This document shows, piece by piece, positions 1-11,314 of a DNA stretch of 64,000 bases. The notes under the pieces were generated by a model. The model was not told the origin of the DNA. It did not search any database and saw nothing but the letters and a program-made list of their open reading frames with translations. The stretch's first letter is position 1; every line of letters begins with the position of its first letter. The stretch is from Aureobasidium sp. EXF-3400 (lineage: Eukaryota > Ascomycota > Dothideomycetes > Dothideales > Saccotheciaceae): positions 365,782 through 429,781 of the forward strand of contig SWBL01000002.1 of assembly GCA_024195585.1 (NCBI GenBank). The letters are read 5' to 3'. The position numbers and the translations under genes are program-made.

Positions 1-1
1 T

Positions 2-1039
2 GCTCAGAAATGTCCCAACCTGGAGGAAGTTTTGTTTTGGATTGAGTCACCGACTATCGAGCCAGCGGATCTTGCACTTCTCTTCCGAAGCATTCGACCT
101 CGGGTTGTAGAACTCGATTTTACTCTCGACAATGGACTGGGACGACAGATGCTCACTGGCGGAGTGCTCTCTGCTTCATCTCATGGAGGACGTCTGGAAA
201 GGCTTGACTGTCTGGGCGAGCTGGGTGTCAGTGAGGAGGTTAGAGTTGCTCAATTGCAAAGCTTCCTCAATGTTTCTAGCAAGCCATTTCCGTGTCTCAC
301 ACGCCTGCACCTACACTTACAAGCCGAAGCCGTCCCATTGCTTCCGCGATGCTTTCCTGCTGTCACGTGGCTACGATTGGTGATTTATTCTACCAGTAGA
401 GACGAGCTCGCACTCAAAGCGCTTGGCAACATGCCTCAGCTACAGTTTCTCGATATTCAAGGAGACGAGGGCCAGGGTGAATTCAGTCTGTCGGCAAGAG
501 CCTTCATTCATCTTGGCTCTCTCACCCAGCTCAGATCACTGGAGATCGCTACCTCGTTCTTTCCCTGTTGTATGAGCGAGGACAACTCCGAGGAACCCGA
601 GTTCTTCAACCCTCGACACAAGTTCACAAGGGCGGATGCATCCACAATGTTCTCTAAGCTCACCGCTTTGGAACATCTTTCTATCTCCATAGGTCCCGGA
701 TATCCAGATCACCTATTCGATTCGATCTCGGAACATTGTCCCGACCTTAGCTCTATTGAGCTCAGAGGTGAGCTTGATCCGTGGCATTTGATTCAAGCAT
801 ACGCACCGATACTCGGGAATGTTAGACAAATGACACTCGAGGATATCAAAGCCGGTATGTCACCGTCTCAGGTGGCAAGGTTGATCGATAACTTTGCGCC
901 TAAGCTGGAGCAGCTGAGCTTTAGAGAAGCAGAACCCGACACTGCTCAGATCTACACTGCGTGGGACGAATTTCGAACTACACAGAGATTCTTCAAGGAT
1001 GCGAATGGCACACGAATCTATGTGGAGGATTTCTACTGA
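2..1039 (+). CDS. F-box/LRR-like protein, 5' partial
   Basis: The reading frame is already open at the left edge, so only the C-terminal ~345 residues are visible and the true start lies outside the window. The first visible residues (CPNLEEV) and later stretches (LGSLTQLRSLEI, LTALEHLSI, CPDLSSIEL) have the leucine spacing of irregular leucine-rich repeats found in fungal F-box-type proteins. Such proteins usually act as substrate adaptors of SCF ubiquitin ligases, but no F-box is visible here, so that role is an inference from style. The C-terminus reads through to a TGA with no intron. It could also be a plain LRR protein with no ubiquitin role. Confidence 0.6.
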   Translation, partial: AQKCPNLEEVLFWIESPTIEPADLALLFRSIRPRVVELDFTLDNGLGRQMLTGGVLSASSHGGRLERLDCLGELGVSEEVRVAQLQSFLNVSSKPFPCLTRLHLHLQAEAVPLLPRCFPAVTWLRLVIYSTSRDELALKALGNMPQLQFLDIQGDEGQGEFSLSARAFIHLGSLTQLRSLEIATSFFPCCMSEDNSEEPEFFNPRHKFTRADASTMFSKLTALEHLSISIGPGYPDHLFDSISEHCPDLSSIELRGELDPWHLIQAYAPILGNVRQMTLEDIKAGMSPSQVARLIDNFAPKLEQLSFREAEPDTAQIYTAWDEFRTTQRFFKDANGTRIYVEDFY

Positions 1040-1387
1040 GCTTCTCAGCCTCGCTTGTCTTGTGTCGTAAATTTCGATACGCTACCTCTTGTATCTCTCA
1101 TAAGGATACAGAGTCAAAGACAAGGCGACAAAGGGAAATTTTTCGTGATGTTACATCTTATCTGTAAAGTCTTAGAGGAGCACGTAAGAATTCTTTCCGT
1201 TCGATAGATCACATATTGGAAAACTATATGACAAAGGGGTGATGTATGAACCCTTCGAAAAGTTGTGTAAAATATATTGCGAGGCTCACAGGCTGCTGCC
1301 TAATCTGGAAAAATGTCGCTGATAAGATAAAGCGCTTCCTCCTTATAATCTGGACGACTCCATTTTCTCCCAGCATCGTCTTCAGCC
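1040..1387. other. Intergenic, MFS promoter region
   Basis: No gene is seen. This stretch separates the LRR-like gene from the MFS transporter on the same strand and should hold the terminator of the first and the promoter of the second. I see no clear TATA box. Confidence 0.4.
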
Positions 1388-3028
1388 ATGTCAACCGACA
1401 TCACCGCCGAGCATCGAATATCTACCTCCGGCCAGGATCAGCCAACAAGGCCATTGGAGCCTCTGGAGATCGTCGACGATGCGCCTCCCAATCAGGATCA
1501 AGCCGCAGAAGATGAATCTCAATACCCACAAGGATTGACAAAGCTCCTCATCATCGCCTCAGTCACATTAGCCTACGTCCTCACAAGCATGGACTCTACC
1601 ATTGTCTCAGTGGTGGTGCCATCTTTAACAGACGAATTCCACACTACCCGCGACATTGGCTGGTATTCTGCAGCCTATCGTCTCTGCGTCTGCAGTTTCC
1701 AATTCATGTTTGGAAAATTGTACAAGATTCTTCCAGCCAAGAACATCTTTCTGAGCAGCGTTGTGCTATTCATGGTTGGCTCTGTGGTTTGCGCCACTGC
1801 AAAGACTAGTGCGGCTTTTGTAGTGGGAAGAGCTATTTGTGGGTTCGCTGCTTCGGCGATTATGGCAGGAGGGCTTGCGCTTTTGGTCTTGTGTATTCCT
1901 ATGCGGAAAAGACCACTGTATACTGGAATTGTTGGTGCGGCTTCCGGTGTTTCGGGGATTGCCTCTCCAATGCTTGGGGGTGCGATTGTGGATGGAATTG
2001 GTTGGAGGTGGTGTTTTTGGATCACGTTGCCACTCGCTGGTGTCACTTTACTGGCTCTCTTCTTTTGCCTGCCTAAGGGTAAGGCTAGGGAGAGTCTTAC
2101 GTGGAATCAAAATCTCTCGGAGCTGGATCCTATTGGAACTGTCTGCTTTGTCGCTTCCCTCACCTGCCTTTTTCTCGCCTTTAGCTGGGCGGGCTCGAAG
2201 TATGCCTGGAACTCGCCAGTCATCATCGGTCTTCTGGTTACCTTTGGAAGTCTTCTGGTCCTTTTCGGTCTGGACCAGTGGAAAAAAGGAGAGACTGCCA
2301 CCCTACCACCGCGGATCTTGTGCAATCGCACCGTCCTATCTGGTTTTATCTTCACCTTGTTCACCAACTCAGCCACGATGGTGATTCTGTACTACCTGCC
2401 CACTTACTTCCAGATCGTCCGCGGCAGCACTGCAGCGCAAAGCGGCTACTACCAGATTCCTGCAATAGCAGGTGATATGATCGGCGTCACCTTACAGTCC
2501 ACAGGCGTCACATTGATAGGATATTACACGCCTTTTATGTGGGCAGGAACCATTCTCATGCCTCTGCTAGCTGGACTGTTGACAACCATCAAAGTACGCA
2601 CTGCGCTTGTTGATGTCCTGGTCATGACTGGATTCTTTGGCTTTGCAGGTGGAATTGGCTTTCTGTCCCCTCAATCTGCTGTTCAAATGGCACTTCCCAA
2701 AGCAGACGCTAGCATAGGTCTGTCCATCATTTTGTTTGCTGAGCAATTCGGCGCTGCGCTGTTTGTCTCTGCGGCACAGAATGTGTTCCAAAATCGGCTC
2801 AAGGGCAATTTACAGATGGCGGTGCCGTCGATGAATGCTACGAGTTTCGAGAGTGTGGGACTGAATGACCTGAGGACATTGATTGCGCCAGGCGATATGG
2901 GGAGTGTATTAAAGGCGGTGGATAAGAGCGTGGCGCAGACTTGGTATATGGCGGTTGGGCTTTCTTGTTTGACGGTCGTTGGGAGTGCTACGATGGATTG
3001 GAGGAGTGTCAAGGAGATGCAGCACTGA
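1388..3028 (+). CDS. MFS drug-efflux-type transporter (DHA2 family)
   Basis: An intronless 546-residue integral membrane protein. After a polar N-terminal tail of about 50 residues come many hydrophobic helices, consistent with the 14-segment DHA2 topology. Family signatures include MDSTIVSVVVPSL in helix 1 (compare LDxTIVNVALP) and the antiporter motif C region GAASGVSGIASPMLGGAIVDGIGWRW followed by FWITLPLAG. DHA2 members usually export toxins, drugs or secondary metabolites by proton antiport at the plasma membrane; the substrate cannot be read from sequence. There is no biosynthetic gene cluster around it. The ATG at 1388 was chosen because it is the first in frame and gives the normal family length. 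Confidence 0.9.
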   Translation: MSTDITAEHRISTSGQDQPTRPLEPLEIVDDAPPNQDQAAEDESQYPQGLTKLLIIASVTLAYVLTSMDSTIVSVVVPSLTDEFHTTRDIGWYSAAYRLCVCSFQFMFGKLYKILPAKNIFLSSVVLFMVGSVVCATAKTSAAFVVGRAICGFAASAIMAGGLALLVLCIPMRKRPLYTGIVGAASGVSGIASPMLGGAIVDGIGWRWCFWITLPLAGVTLLALFFCLPKGKARESLTWNQNLSELDPIGTVCFVASLTCLFLAFSWAGSKYAWNSPVIIGLLVTFGSLLVLFGLDQWKKGETATLPPRILCNRTVLSGFIFTLFTNSATMVILYYLPTYFQIVRGSTAAQSGYYQIPAIAGDMIGVTLQSTGVTLIGYYTPFMWAGTILMPLLAGLLTTIKVRTALVDVLVMTGFFGFAGGIGFLSPQSAVQMALPKADASIGLSIILFAEQFGAALFVSAAQNVFQNRLKGNLQMAVPSMNATSFESVGLNDLRTLIAPGDMGSVLKAVDKSVAQTWYMAVGLSCLTVVGSATMDWRSVKEMQH

Positions 3029-3928
3029 TGCAGAAGTCTCATAGATCAACCTTGGACAGAATTTGAACACAGTGTTCAGTCTGATCGTAGTTGTGACTGC
3101 CAAATTTTGACGGAGTCCGATTTTACCGCAAACCAAGAAGTGTATCCATTTTCTACTTGTCTATCGACGAAGAACAATGCCTGTGAACGATGTGTCCAGG
3201 GGAGTGTTTGTTCGACTTTGGCTTGGTATTTGTCGCGTGACGATCATTACTCTGGCAAATCTTGATCCTTGAGAAATTTTCTTCATGTGTCTTTCAGCCA
3301 TTCCACAGTCTGAGCATGATGTTGACGTTTTCGAGGACGGCAAAGTGATAGAAGGAAGCATGTCGGTGGGATAGCAAGGTCAAGGTCGTCGGCGGTTTGC
3401 GGCTTGGCACATCACACCACAAAATCACGCACGGTCCACAAATCACGCCGTTCATGCCCTCCTGTCACCTCACTCATCACGCTGTCTGATCCTTCCGACT
3501 TTTTCTACCTATTTTCCGCATGCCGTATTGACAATCCGTAGTTCGCAGGCCGCAGCTTTCCGAGATCCCCAGATCTGGAGCTGTCAAATCCTCTCGCTTG
3601 GTAATGTCAGGGAAGCGATCGGATTGAGTCTGTCTCCTGTCATCTGCTGATCTGGTGATACCTGTCAAACGAACGTGGTAAACCGGATGCCTGAGTGAAC
3701 CACTACTGTGTATCCCGATACCATGTGCCATTGGCAAATCATAGCATCTACAACACCATCCTTCTATAAGTATACCACATTTCTATTCTTGTGCAACCTT
3801 TTTCTCTTCCATCATCACATCATTACACAATCTCCTCTCCACCAAACAATTACAATCTCCACTCTTCGATCTCTGATCAACACCACCATCTCCACTCTCC
3901 AACATCAAAACCTCCACAACAATCGACA
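3029..3928. other. Intergenic with CT-rich leader of the next gene
   Basis: No protein-coding gene is recognised. A TATA-like box (TATAAGTATA, 3766-3775) is followed by a strongly CT/CA-biased stretch from about 3785 to 3925 that looks like the 5' leader of an actively transcribed fungal gene, ending at the ATG of the microprotein at 3929. Confidence 0.45.
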
Positions 3929-4228
3929 ATGGCATTCAGACCAACCCAAACCCGCACCTTCTTCCGCACATTGAGAAACCTGATCCGCGAAGAACATCCT
4001 TTCGCTCGCAACACCTCCACTCTACTTCCACACGCTCATGACAATTTCGTCCTTTTGCGACGCACTTTCCGCACTGCAGCTACTTTTATACCTTTCTATG
4101 TGTAAGTCATCTTTTCGCCCGTCTCTTCTTCGTCCATCTCTAGATGTAAATACTGATCATGCATCCACAGTACTGTTCTAGGCTGGCCCTGGATGGCAGC
4201 ATCCATACTCAAGAAAACTGGCATTTGA
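3929..4228 (+). CDS. Small single-pass membrane protein, 76 aa, uncharacterised
   Basis: Exons 3929..4101 and 4171..4228. The intron has a GTAAGT donor and CACAG acceptor and is 69 nt. The joined frame is 231 nt and encodes 76 residues. The N-terminal two thirds are rich in Arg and Thr with very few acidic residues (RTFFRTLRNLIREEHPF), and a single hydrophobic segment (residues ~52-70, FIPFYVTVLGWPWMAASIL) precedes a short basic tail KKTGI. This composition would suit a mitochondrial or ER membrane protein, but I do not recognise a family. A CT-rich leader and TATA-like box upstream support real transcription. It may be easy to miss in annotation because of its size and intron. Confidence 0.6.
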
Positions 4229-4717
4229 CTCTTGATGCCTGTTTATGTTCTTGTTGATGGCATGGGCCCGTCAGATAGAAGGTCCTTTGCTGTGGGGGAT
4301 ACACAGCCTAGTGATCTTCTGAAAGTTACTGCTTCGGTGGCTTTTGAAGAGTATATTGCTAAGAGTGAGGATGGGCATGTGAGGATTGTGGAGGATGTTT
4401 GAAGCTTCTGCATCGGTTGATTTTCTTTTGTTGCCGGTAGCATGGGTTCTGGCGTTTTCAATGTTCGGGTTTGGTCTCTTGATCTTTTGAAGGATCTCTG
4501 TTTCTTGTCAGCTATTTCTTTCGATCTTATCTTGTCAATACATGAATCTGAAAACATGGTTGCTTGCACTTTAAAGTCTTCGTATCGTACACTATTTTGT
4601 GAACTGGGGGTCCGACAAGTATTCATCACTGATTCCACTTATGCGGATCAAAGATTGACACTTAAAATTACATCCAGACGACTACGGGTTGCATTGTATA
4701 CTCTCAGAGATAACACA
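4229..4717. other. Convergent 3' intergenic
   Basis: This lies between two genes pointing at each other and probably holds their 3' UTRs and poly(A) signals. No further gene is supported. Confidence 0.4.
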
Positions 4718-5683
4718 TTAGTTGCCACCACGGGAAGCCTCCAGCAAAGGGTCCGTCTCGGTAGGTTCTTGCTCCTCAACAGTCTCCGCCTTCTTCTCCT
4801 TCTGATAGAACACAATAGCCATGGCCAGCAAAGCTCCCTGCAAAACACCAGTAACACAGTACACAAACCAGGTACTCCAACCCTCCCATCCAACTCTCAA
4901 CCACAGACTAAACGCAAACACAAACGCTCCAGGGACTTGAATGCACATACTCGCAATGCTGAGCGAGAGCACTTGCTTGGCTTTCCAAGTGGTGTAGAGT
5001 TGAGGAATATATTGAATCGAAGAGAGAATTGCAGCCAGAATGCCGAGGAAGTTTGCCCAGCTGAGCAGGTGAGAGGGTAGGCGGTAGAGGAACACTGTTG
5101 AGATGGTTCCGACGGTGAGAAGGGAGACAAAAGATGCCACACCAACGATAACAGCATCTCGCTTGCGGGGTGTGTCCGGAGAGAGATACTCCGGAGGTGG
5201 GTTTGCAAACGCATCTCTGGGAAAGAAGACTAGGAAGAGCACCATACTGTGTTTCACCCATCAGTACCTTGCAGAGCATAGAATAGATAAGGTATCTCTC
5301 ACATAGTCATGAAACAAACCCATTGCACACCAATCTGCACAACACCCAACAGCGCAGCACCACAAGCCGCGCCAGAAATCTCGCGACAGCAAGCCATGTC
5401 ATGCTGACTGGTCGGTAAAACCAAGATATTCGCAAGCGCAGAAATCGACGATATCGTGCCCAGCAGAACCCACCAGGGCGAGAGACCGGCGGAGGTACCA
5501 TGACGGATGATTTTCACATGTTGAGGGATGTAAGAGATGAGAATACCAAGCACGAGTTGTCTGGTCACAAAGAATATCAGAACCTTGATGGATGGTGTGT
5601 TGGTGCGGAGATAATTACACGGAGAGAGCGAGGACCCAGCCATTCGGCGAGGCGAGATGTTCGCAGTATGGGTCGGCCGTCAT
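4718..5683 (-). CDS. PQ-loop repeat membrane protein (vacuolar/lysosomal transporter type)
   Basis: Minus-strand exons 5683..5619, 5560..5303 and 5246..4718 give 283 residues; the two introns are 58 and 56 nt. Two PQ-loop motifs are visible, YIPQH near residue 37 and YIPQL in the second half, within about seven hydrophobic helices. PQ-loop proteins such as the cystinosin and Ypq groups carry amino acids or act at vacuolar membranes. The C-terminal tail carries ETDPLL, which fits the acidic dileucine pattern used for vacuolar sorting. The start at 5683 (MTADPYCEHL) was preferred over the downstream ATG at 5643 because splicing to exon 2 then restores a continuous first helix leading into the first PQ motif. 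Confidence 0.85.
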
Positions 5684-6029
5684 GGCGGAGAGAATGTGCG
5701 CTGGTAGCTGAGGAGGTCCTGAGAATTTTAGATGAATTTGAAGGTCGAAGGCAATAAGACAAGTTGATGTGTGATGAAGATGGTCATGCGTGATGCGAGA
5801 GGACGTGGTCGATGTCACGGTCCGAGAGCAAGATGACGCGACGCGACAAAAGACCCTGGATTTATACCACAGAAAATGGTGTTTGTTTTCATGAGAATGC
5901 TCAAATATATACATGAATCTCTAAACCATAATGTAAAATGCTCGTGCTGCGAAACATGCTCTGCTAACAAGACAGAAAACGAAAATCAGTGGTATCATAG
6001 CAAACATAAAATGCTGGTCGTCAGCACAC
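5684..6029. other. Intergenic
   Basis: Promoter region of the PQ-loop gene and 3' flank of MLH1, both on the minus strand. No gene is seen. Confidence 0.4.
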
Positions 6030-8363
6030 TCAACATCTCTCAAACACACGGTACAGTCCTTTCAGATCTGCCACTTCGACGACTGCTTTTCTCAGACTCT
6101 TCGTTGCGACCAGCCTGGTACGGAAGGCAGGGAACATGGTATTCTCGATAGACCTTTCGAGCTGGATGCGACGTTTGTTAGCTTCTTCCTGTGCTCCTTG
6201 AGATGCCGTTGCAGTCACTGATGCCACTGGTAGAGCCTCCGGGGAATAGAACGATGCCAGTTCACGCAGGAAGCTGTCAAAGCAATCTTTCTCTTCGTCC
6301 CAGTTGACATGAGGGCCCAGACGTAGCAGAAAGGTTGGAAGCTTGGCTAAACAGGGCATGTATCCCTTGAGCATGAGGGGAATACTAAGCAGCTCGCCGT
6401 CCTCAGAGATGTCGAGAGCAAAGTACTCATTGAGCATACCTCGGCTTTGCACCAGCTGATCCAGAGTCACTTGCACAACCTCATTCCAGTCCAGTTCTTG
6501 GTCGTCGATGGGTGTTCGCGAGCGCTCATACTCTGCTCCTATGCGTAAGAGATCTGCGACGCTCAAAGGCTCCTTGAACTTGATGGTTCCGAAGTTGCTG
6601 AAGTCTGAGAGACCAATCTGGTAGAAGAACTCGGCGCTGATCATGCCATAATCAACCAGAAATAGTTTGACTCCTGACTGGATTGCTGCAATCCTCTTGG
6701 AAGTGTCTACAATGCCCACGAAGGTAAGGTTCCTGAAGGTGTCGTCCAGAGTCGTGTGGACTTCGTCTCGAACGGCAGTACGGAGGTCTTTGATCGATGT
6801 GAGTCGGATTGTAGTTTGTTCCTTCTCGACGAACTCGTACTCCGCTTCTTCGGTGGGGCCTTCGTGTCCTTCCGCTCTGCTTCCTTTGCTCGGCGAAGAA
6901 GACAAGGTCGGAGCAAGCATGGAGGTGATTTTACGAATACGTGAGTCGGTCCTGACGAGATTGTTCTCGTACGGCTTTGATGCTGTTCTTGAAGTTGTGG
7001 ACGCAACAGAGCCTGTGCTGTCCTGGTGCTGGAGCAATGGAGTAGAGAACGACAACTCGTGCTGAACCGGAGCTGATGGTGTCAGCGGTGTTGTTGTCTT
7101 CTTTGGGCCTAACAACGACTGTGTCATGAACGTCCGGCTCGTGTCGACGGAGCCCAGTCTGGTGACGATCTCGTCGCGAATGATTTCAATTATTTCGTCC
7201 TCGTTCAAGAATCCGACCTCACGCTTGGTGGGATGAACGTTGACATCTACCCTGGCAGGATCGATGTCGAGACTCAGATAGACGAATGGCTTTGCTCCTT
7301 TTGGCAGGAACGTTGTGTAAGCCGCTTCGATAGCTTTGCGTATTGCTGTCGATTCGACTGAGCGGTGATTGATGAACAGCAAGAAAGTAGATTTCTTGGC
7401 CGAGTAATTGGCACTGCTGATCAGACCTTCTGCTTTGAACCCCCAGCGATCATTGGCGACCTCAAAGGATATCAGATCATTTGCCACTGCACTGTTGAAC
7501 ACGGTACGGATGCGGTCGACCATGCTAAGGTGACTTTGCACATTGAGACTTGTTCCAGCCTCGCCATGTTTCTTGCAGGAGAATGCAACACCTTTGCAGT
7601 GGACAGAGTATTTGCCAATGATGTCAAGTATCTTGGCGTACTCTTCGCTGCTGGACCGGAATGCTCGTCTACGAGTCGGCACGTTGTAGAACAGATCTTC
7701 AACCTGTAAAAGGTCAGCATGGTCAACATATTGATGTCTATACGTCCACTTACAGTGATCTGAGTTCCTTGCTTGCCAGCACAAGCCTTGGGGTCTGCAG
7801 ATTGTCCAGGCTTTAGTGGTGTGAGGTTCTCATTTGTGTAGTAGCCTTTCCACGCGCAACTTGATTCTTGGGTTTTTGTTGTGACTGTTAGATGCGCGAT
7901 ATGGCTGATACTTGCAAGGGCCTCGCCACGAAATCCATAGGTGCCAATCGAAGTGAGATCTTCGAATTCCTTGATCTTCGAGGTCGTATGTCGTTGACAC
8001 AACAGAGGCAAGTCGGCTTTCTGTATTGTGGTCAGTATAGATGCATTCGTCAAGACAATGCTCTGCCATGCTTACGTTGATGCCGTGCCCGTTGTCGCTA
8101 ATCTGCAGCAGTTTCAGTCCTCCATCCTTGACCAAGATTTCGAGCATAGTCGCTCCAGCATCAACAGCATTTTCGATGAGCTCTTTCAATGCATTCCAGG
8201 GCGAGACAATGATTTCTCCAGCAGCAATCTTGTTGACAACATCCTGGTGGAGAGCACGAATGGGTGGCGGGGCTCTGTTGAAAGCTTCTTCTGCGGTTCT
8301 TTTTACACCACGGGATGGGGATGGACTGCGACTAGTCATCTCTACATCTTCGGTGTCCGCCAT
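6030..8363 (-). CDS. MLH1: DNA mismatch repair protein MLH1
   Basis: Exons 8363..8076, 8020..7754 and 7703..6030 encode 742 residues; introns are 55 and 50 nt. This is the MutL homologue that pairs with PMS1 (MutL-alpha) to license excision of mispaired DNA in the nucleus. The GHKL ATPase motifs are intact: [12 protein letters not shown] (61-72), DNGHGI (90-95) and [13 protein letters not shown] (122-134). The protein ends in FERC, the conserved MLH1 C-terminus that contributes to the PMS1 endonuclease site. Residues 1-33 are an extra, polar N-terminal extension compared with yeast. One site usually written IIVAPVNALKE reads [11 protein letters not shown] here. An ACGCGT box lies about 70 bp upstream of the ATG. 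Confidence 0.97.
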
Positions 8364-9419
8364 CGTCTACGGCCAATTCGAAGTATATCGTTGTCGCAAG
8401 ACCAGAAAATAGAGTGGAAAGCACGCTGGGTAGACGCGTTTGCTTGCGTCACAATCGTCACGAAAACGCCGCGTGCACGGGGTCATGATTGCCTGATTGG
8501 GCTGTCTGAGCGTGCACGCTCGACTCCTTCGTGCTTTCCATCAAGAAAGCCGTTCGTGAATTCATCCTTTTTACCCGGGATGACACCTCAACTTTCGAAG
8601 TGATATGCAACGTCGGAGAAAGTCGTGTGCCTGCCCTGTCGATCCTTATGATGTCTCTGCATCTGCAGAAGTCGCACGACATATGCGACCCATTCAACAA
8701 AGGTCACTAAAAACTTACTGATGCGTAGTCGTGATGTGCTGGTCTATCTGTGTTCTCCACAAACACCATTCGCGATTGAGGACAGACACTTGACTGCGAT
8801 CTCTATGGCTTAACCACGGATGTAATACAAAAATCGGGCCGCAACTCACGGCATCGTCATACCGAGTGTACAACACTCAAGCCAAAAACGCCTGCCGAAA
8901 CGCCTTCCCATAAAGTTGCCTGTCTTTAGGAAAAGAGGCTTGAGGCTTGAAAGCAAACCAAGGAAGCGCAAGCATATTTCCATGCCAAGAACTGACTCGG
9001 CACAGGGATCGTCACCCATCGTATCCACTATTGTTCTCCAGTTGGAGAAGAGATGGAGAAGATGTGGAGCTTTAGCTGCGCTCCGGAATACTGGTTCGGG
9101 GTGACCGTCGCATGGTGTGAAGGATTCGTGATGATGTGTGTGGTCCCATGTGTTTGTCGGTGCTACCGGTTGTATTCGACGATGCCGGTGGGACCTTGCA
9201 GTCGTGTAGCACTCATATATCAGGTATGTGCTCGTTCTTCTTCCGAAGGGCGTTTGCTCCTTGCTTCTTCGATATCGGTAGACGGAGTCATTTCCAAAAG
9301 CCAAAAGCAACGAAACTTGCTCATCATAAGGCTCTACATCTTGACTGGATCTCCTCTGGCATTCTACTTTCTGGACATCCAGGCAACCTCTCGAGGACAC
9401 GAGTATACATTCTGCCATC
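8364..9419. other. Divergent intergenic between MLH1 and sugar transporter
   Basis: About 1.06 kb shared by two divergently transcribed genes. Open frames here (for example the minus-strand frame 8846-9421) show no recognisable domain, so I treat the stretch as non-coding regulatory DNA. Confidence 0.4.
8434..8439. promoter_or_regulatory. ACGCGT (MluI cell-cycle box-like) upstream of MLH1
   Basis: A perfect ACGCGT lies 71 bp from the MLH1 start. In yeasts this hexamer is the core site of the MBF G1/S transcription factor. A six-base palindrome is expected by chance several times in 64 kb, so position is the only support. Confidence 0.35.
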
Positions 9420-11314
9420 ATGGATCAGATGAAAGGCTTTCGCGTAGCGAATGTGCTATACAAGAAGAGCTTGCTAAATGCCATTGCCTCAGCTGCTGCA
9501 CTGTCCATTTTCTTCTTTGGTAAGTGGCTTTTCTTGCTCTTCACGCGAGGTCGATGCTAATGTGAATTTCAGGTTATGACCAGGGAATGATGGGTGGAGT
9601 TAATACCTCGGCTGACTACGCACAACTGATGGGATTCGGCCATGTCGACGACGAAACTGGTAGGGTTATCGTGGATGACTCTTTGCTCCAAGGTGGAATT
9701 GTCGCAGTCTACTATCTCGGAACACTATTTGGAGCCTTTTTGGGTGGATGGGTAGGCGACAAAACTGGCCGTATCCGTACGATTGCACTTGGGTGAGTGT
9801 AAACCGACAGATACCATCATGTGTCCTTAAACTGACTACTCCAGCTCAATATGGGCTATCCTCGGAGCAGCTCTCCAATGCTCGGCTCAGAACCACGTCT
9901 GGATGATTTGTGCACGAACAGTCAATGGCATTGGTACTGGTATTCTCAATTCAATCGTGCCTGTGTGGGCAACTGAAACGGCCGAGCACACTTCTCGTGG
10001 TCAATTTATTGCTATCGAGTTCACACTCAACATCTTTGGTGTCGCTGTGGCATATTGGCTAGAGTTTGGTTTGTCATTCATCGATGGTGGTCGTGGGGCG
10101 TTCCAGTGGCGCTTCCCTATTGCTGTGAGTACCAAGCATGATTTCGCAAGACGCTGTACTGACCCAAACCTCGATAGTTCCAAATTATCCCTCTGCTCAT
10201 GCTCTTTGGCGTCATCTGGTTCTTCCCTGAGTCCCCTCGAGTACGTATCTAACCATTCTGTTTGGTGGAGACTTGACTAATTCTTGGACAGTGGCTCTGC
10301 AAAGTCGGTCGCGACAAGGAAGCAAGACATATCCTCGCACGTCTGCGTGGCGACGAAGGAGAGGACAGAATCAGAGCCGAAGCCGAATTCCAAGACATCA
10401 TCAACATTGTACAACTGGAAAGAAGCACGTCCAAGCAGAACACTTATTGGAGGATGCTACTCGACTTTGGTCACGGAAGCTCTGGAAGTCTTCACACTGG
10501 TCGTAGAGTCCAAATCGTCATCTGGCTACAAATTCTGCAGGAATGGTGCGGAATTGCTGGAATTACCGTGTATGCTCCCACCATCTTCGGTATTGCTGGT
10601 TTTGATGCGCAAAAGAGTGGTTGGTTGTCTGGTCTCAACGATACAACTTATATGTTCGCCACACTGGTTTGTGTGTTTACTCTGGACAGGATCGGCAGAA
10701 GATGGACTCTCTATTGGGGTGCTGTGGCCCAAGCTATCTCCATGTTCCTGATTGGTGGCATGTCTCGTGGCGGCATCAATGCCACAAACAGCGGAAACAC
10801 GGCATTAGCTGCGCGATATGGAGCTGCAGCAGCTAGTTTCACCTTCATCTACACGGCCGTCTTCGGTGCAACCTGGTTGACAGTACCATGGTTGATTCCC
10901 GCAGAGATCTTCCCTCTGGAGGTCAGAGCGAAAGGAAACGCTTGGGGAGTGGTGGGCTGGTCTATCGGTAACGGTTGGCTCACACTTCTTTGCCCTGTCA
11001 TGTTCAACAGCATTGGAGAAAACACCTTCTACATCTTTGCGGCATCGAACGTCATCTCGATACCTTTGGTCTGGGCACTTTTGCCAGAAACCAATCAACG
11101 CACACTGGAGGAAGTCAATATACTGTTCTCGGCGCCTTCACCTTGGGTGTGGGATGCAGAGAAGCATTTTGCTGACTTTCAAGCTGGTAACCCGACTTAT
11201 GTGTCTGGCAGTCGTGGAAACTCGATCACGGATCCGGAGACTGGATTGCGTGGTGGTAAGGTCAGAGACTCTGCCGATATGTTGGAGACGATGAAGGAGA
11301 AGGATAATGTTTAA
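9420..11314 (+). CDS. MFS sugar transporter (sugar porter family)
   Basis: Five exons (9420..9519, 9573..9792, 9845..10124, 10178..10240, 10292..11314) join to 561 residues, with four introns of 51-53 nt. Sugar-porter marks are GYDQGMMGGV in helix 1, the loop motif GGWVGDKTGR, PESPRWL after helix 6 (the fourth intron falls between R and W) and PETNQRTLEEV after helix 12, a variant of the usual PETKGRTLEE. It should be a proton-coupled or facilitative carrier of a hexose or related sugar at the plasma membrane; the substrate is not readable. The C-terminal ~70 residues form a polar cytoplasmic tail. The ATG at 9420 is the first in frame and gives the normal family length. Confidence 0.92.

Noticed and set aside
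8846..9421. 191-codon minus-strand frame between MLH1 and the sugar transporter
   Set aside because: No recognisable domain, irregular composition, and it overlaps the promoter region of the transporter.
1388..11314. Possible secondary-metabolite cluster suggested by two MFS transporters
   Set aside because: No polyketide synthase, NRPS, terpene synthase or pathway regulator is present; the genes between them are housekeeping.
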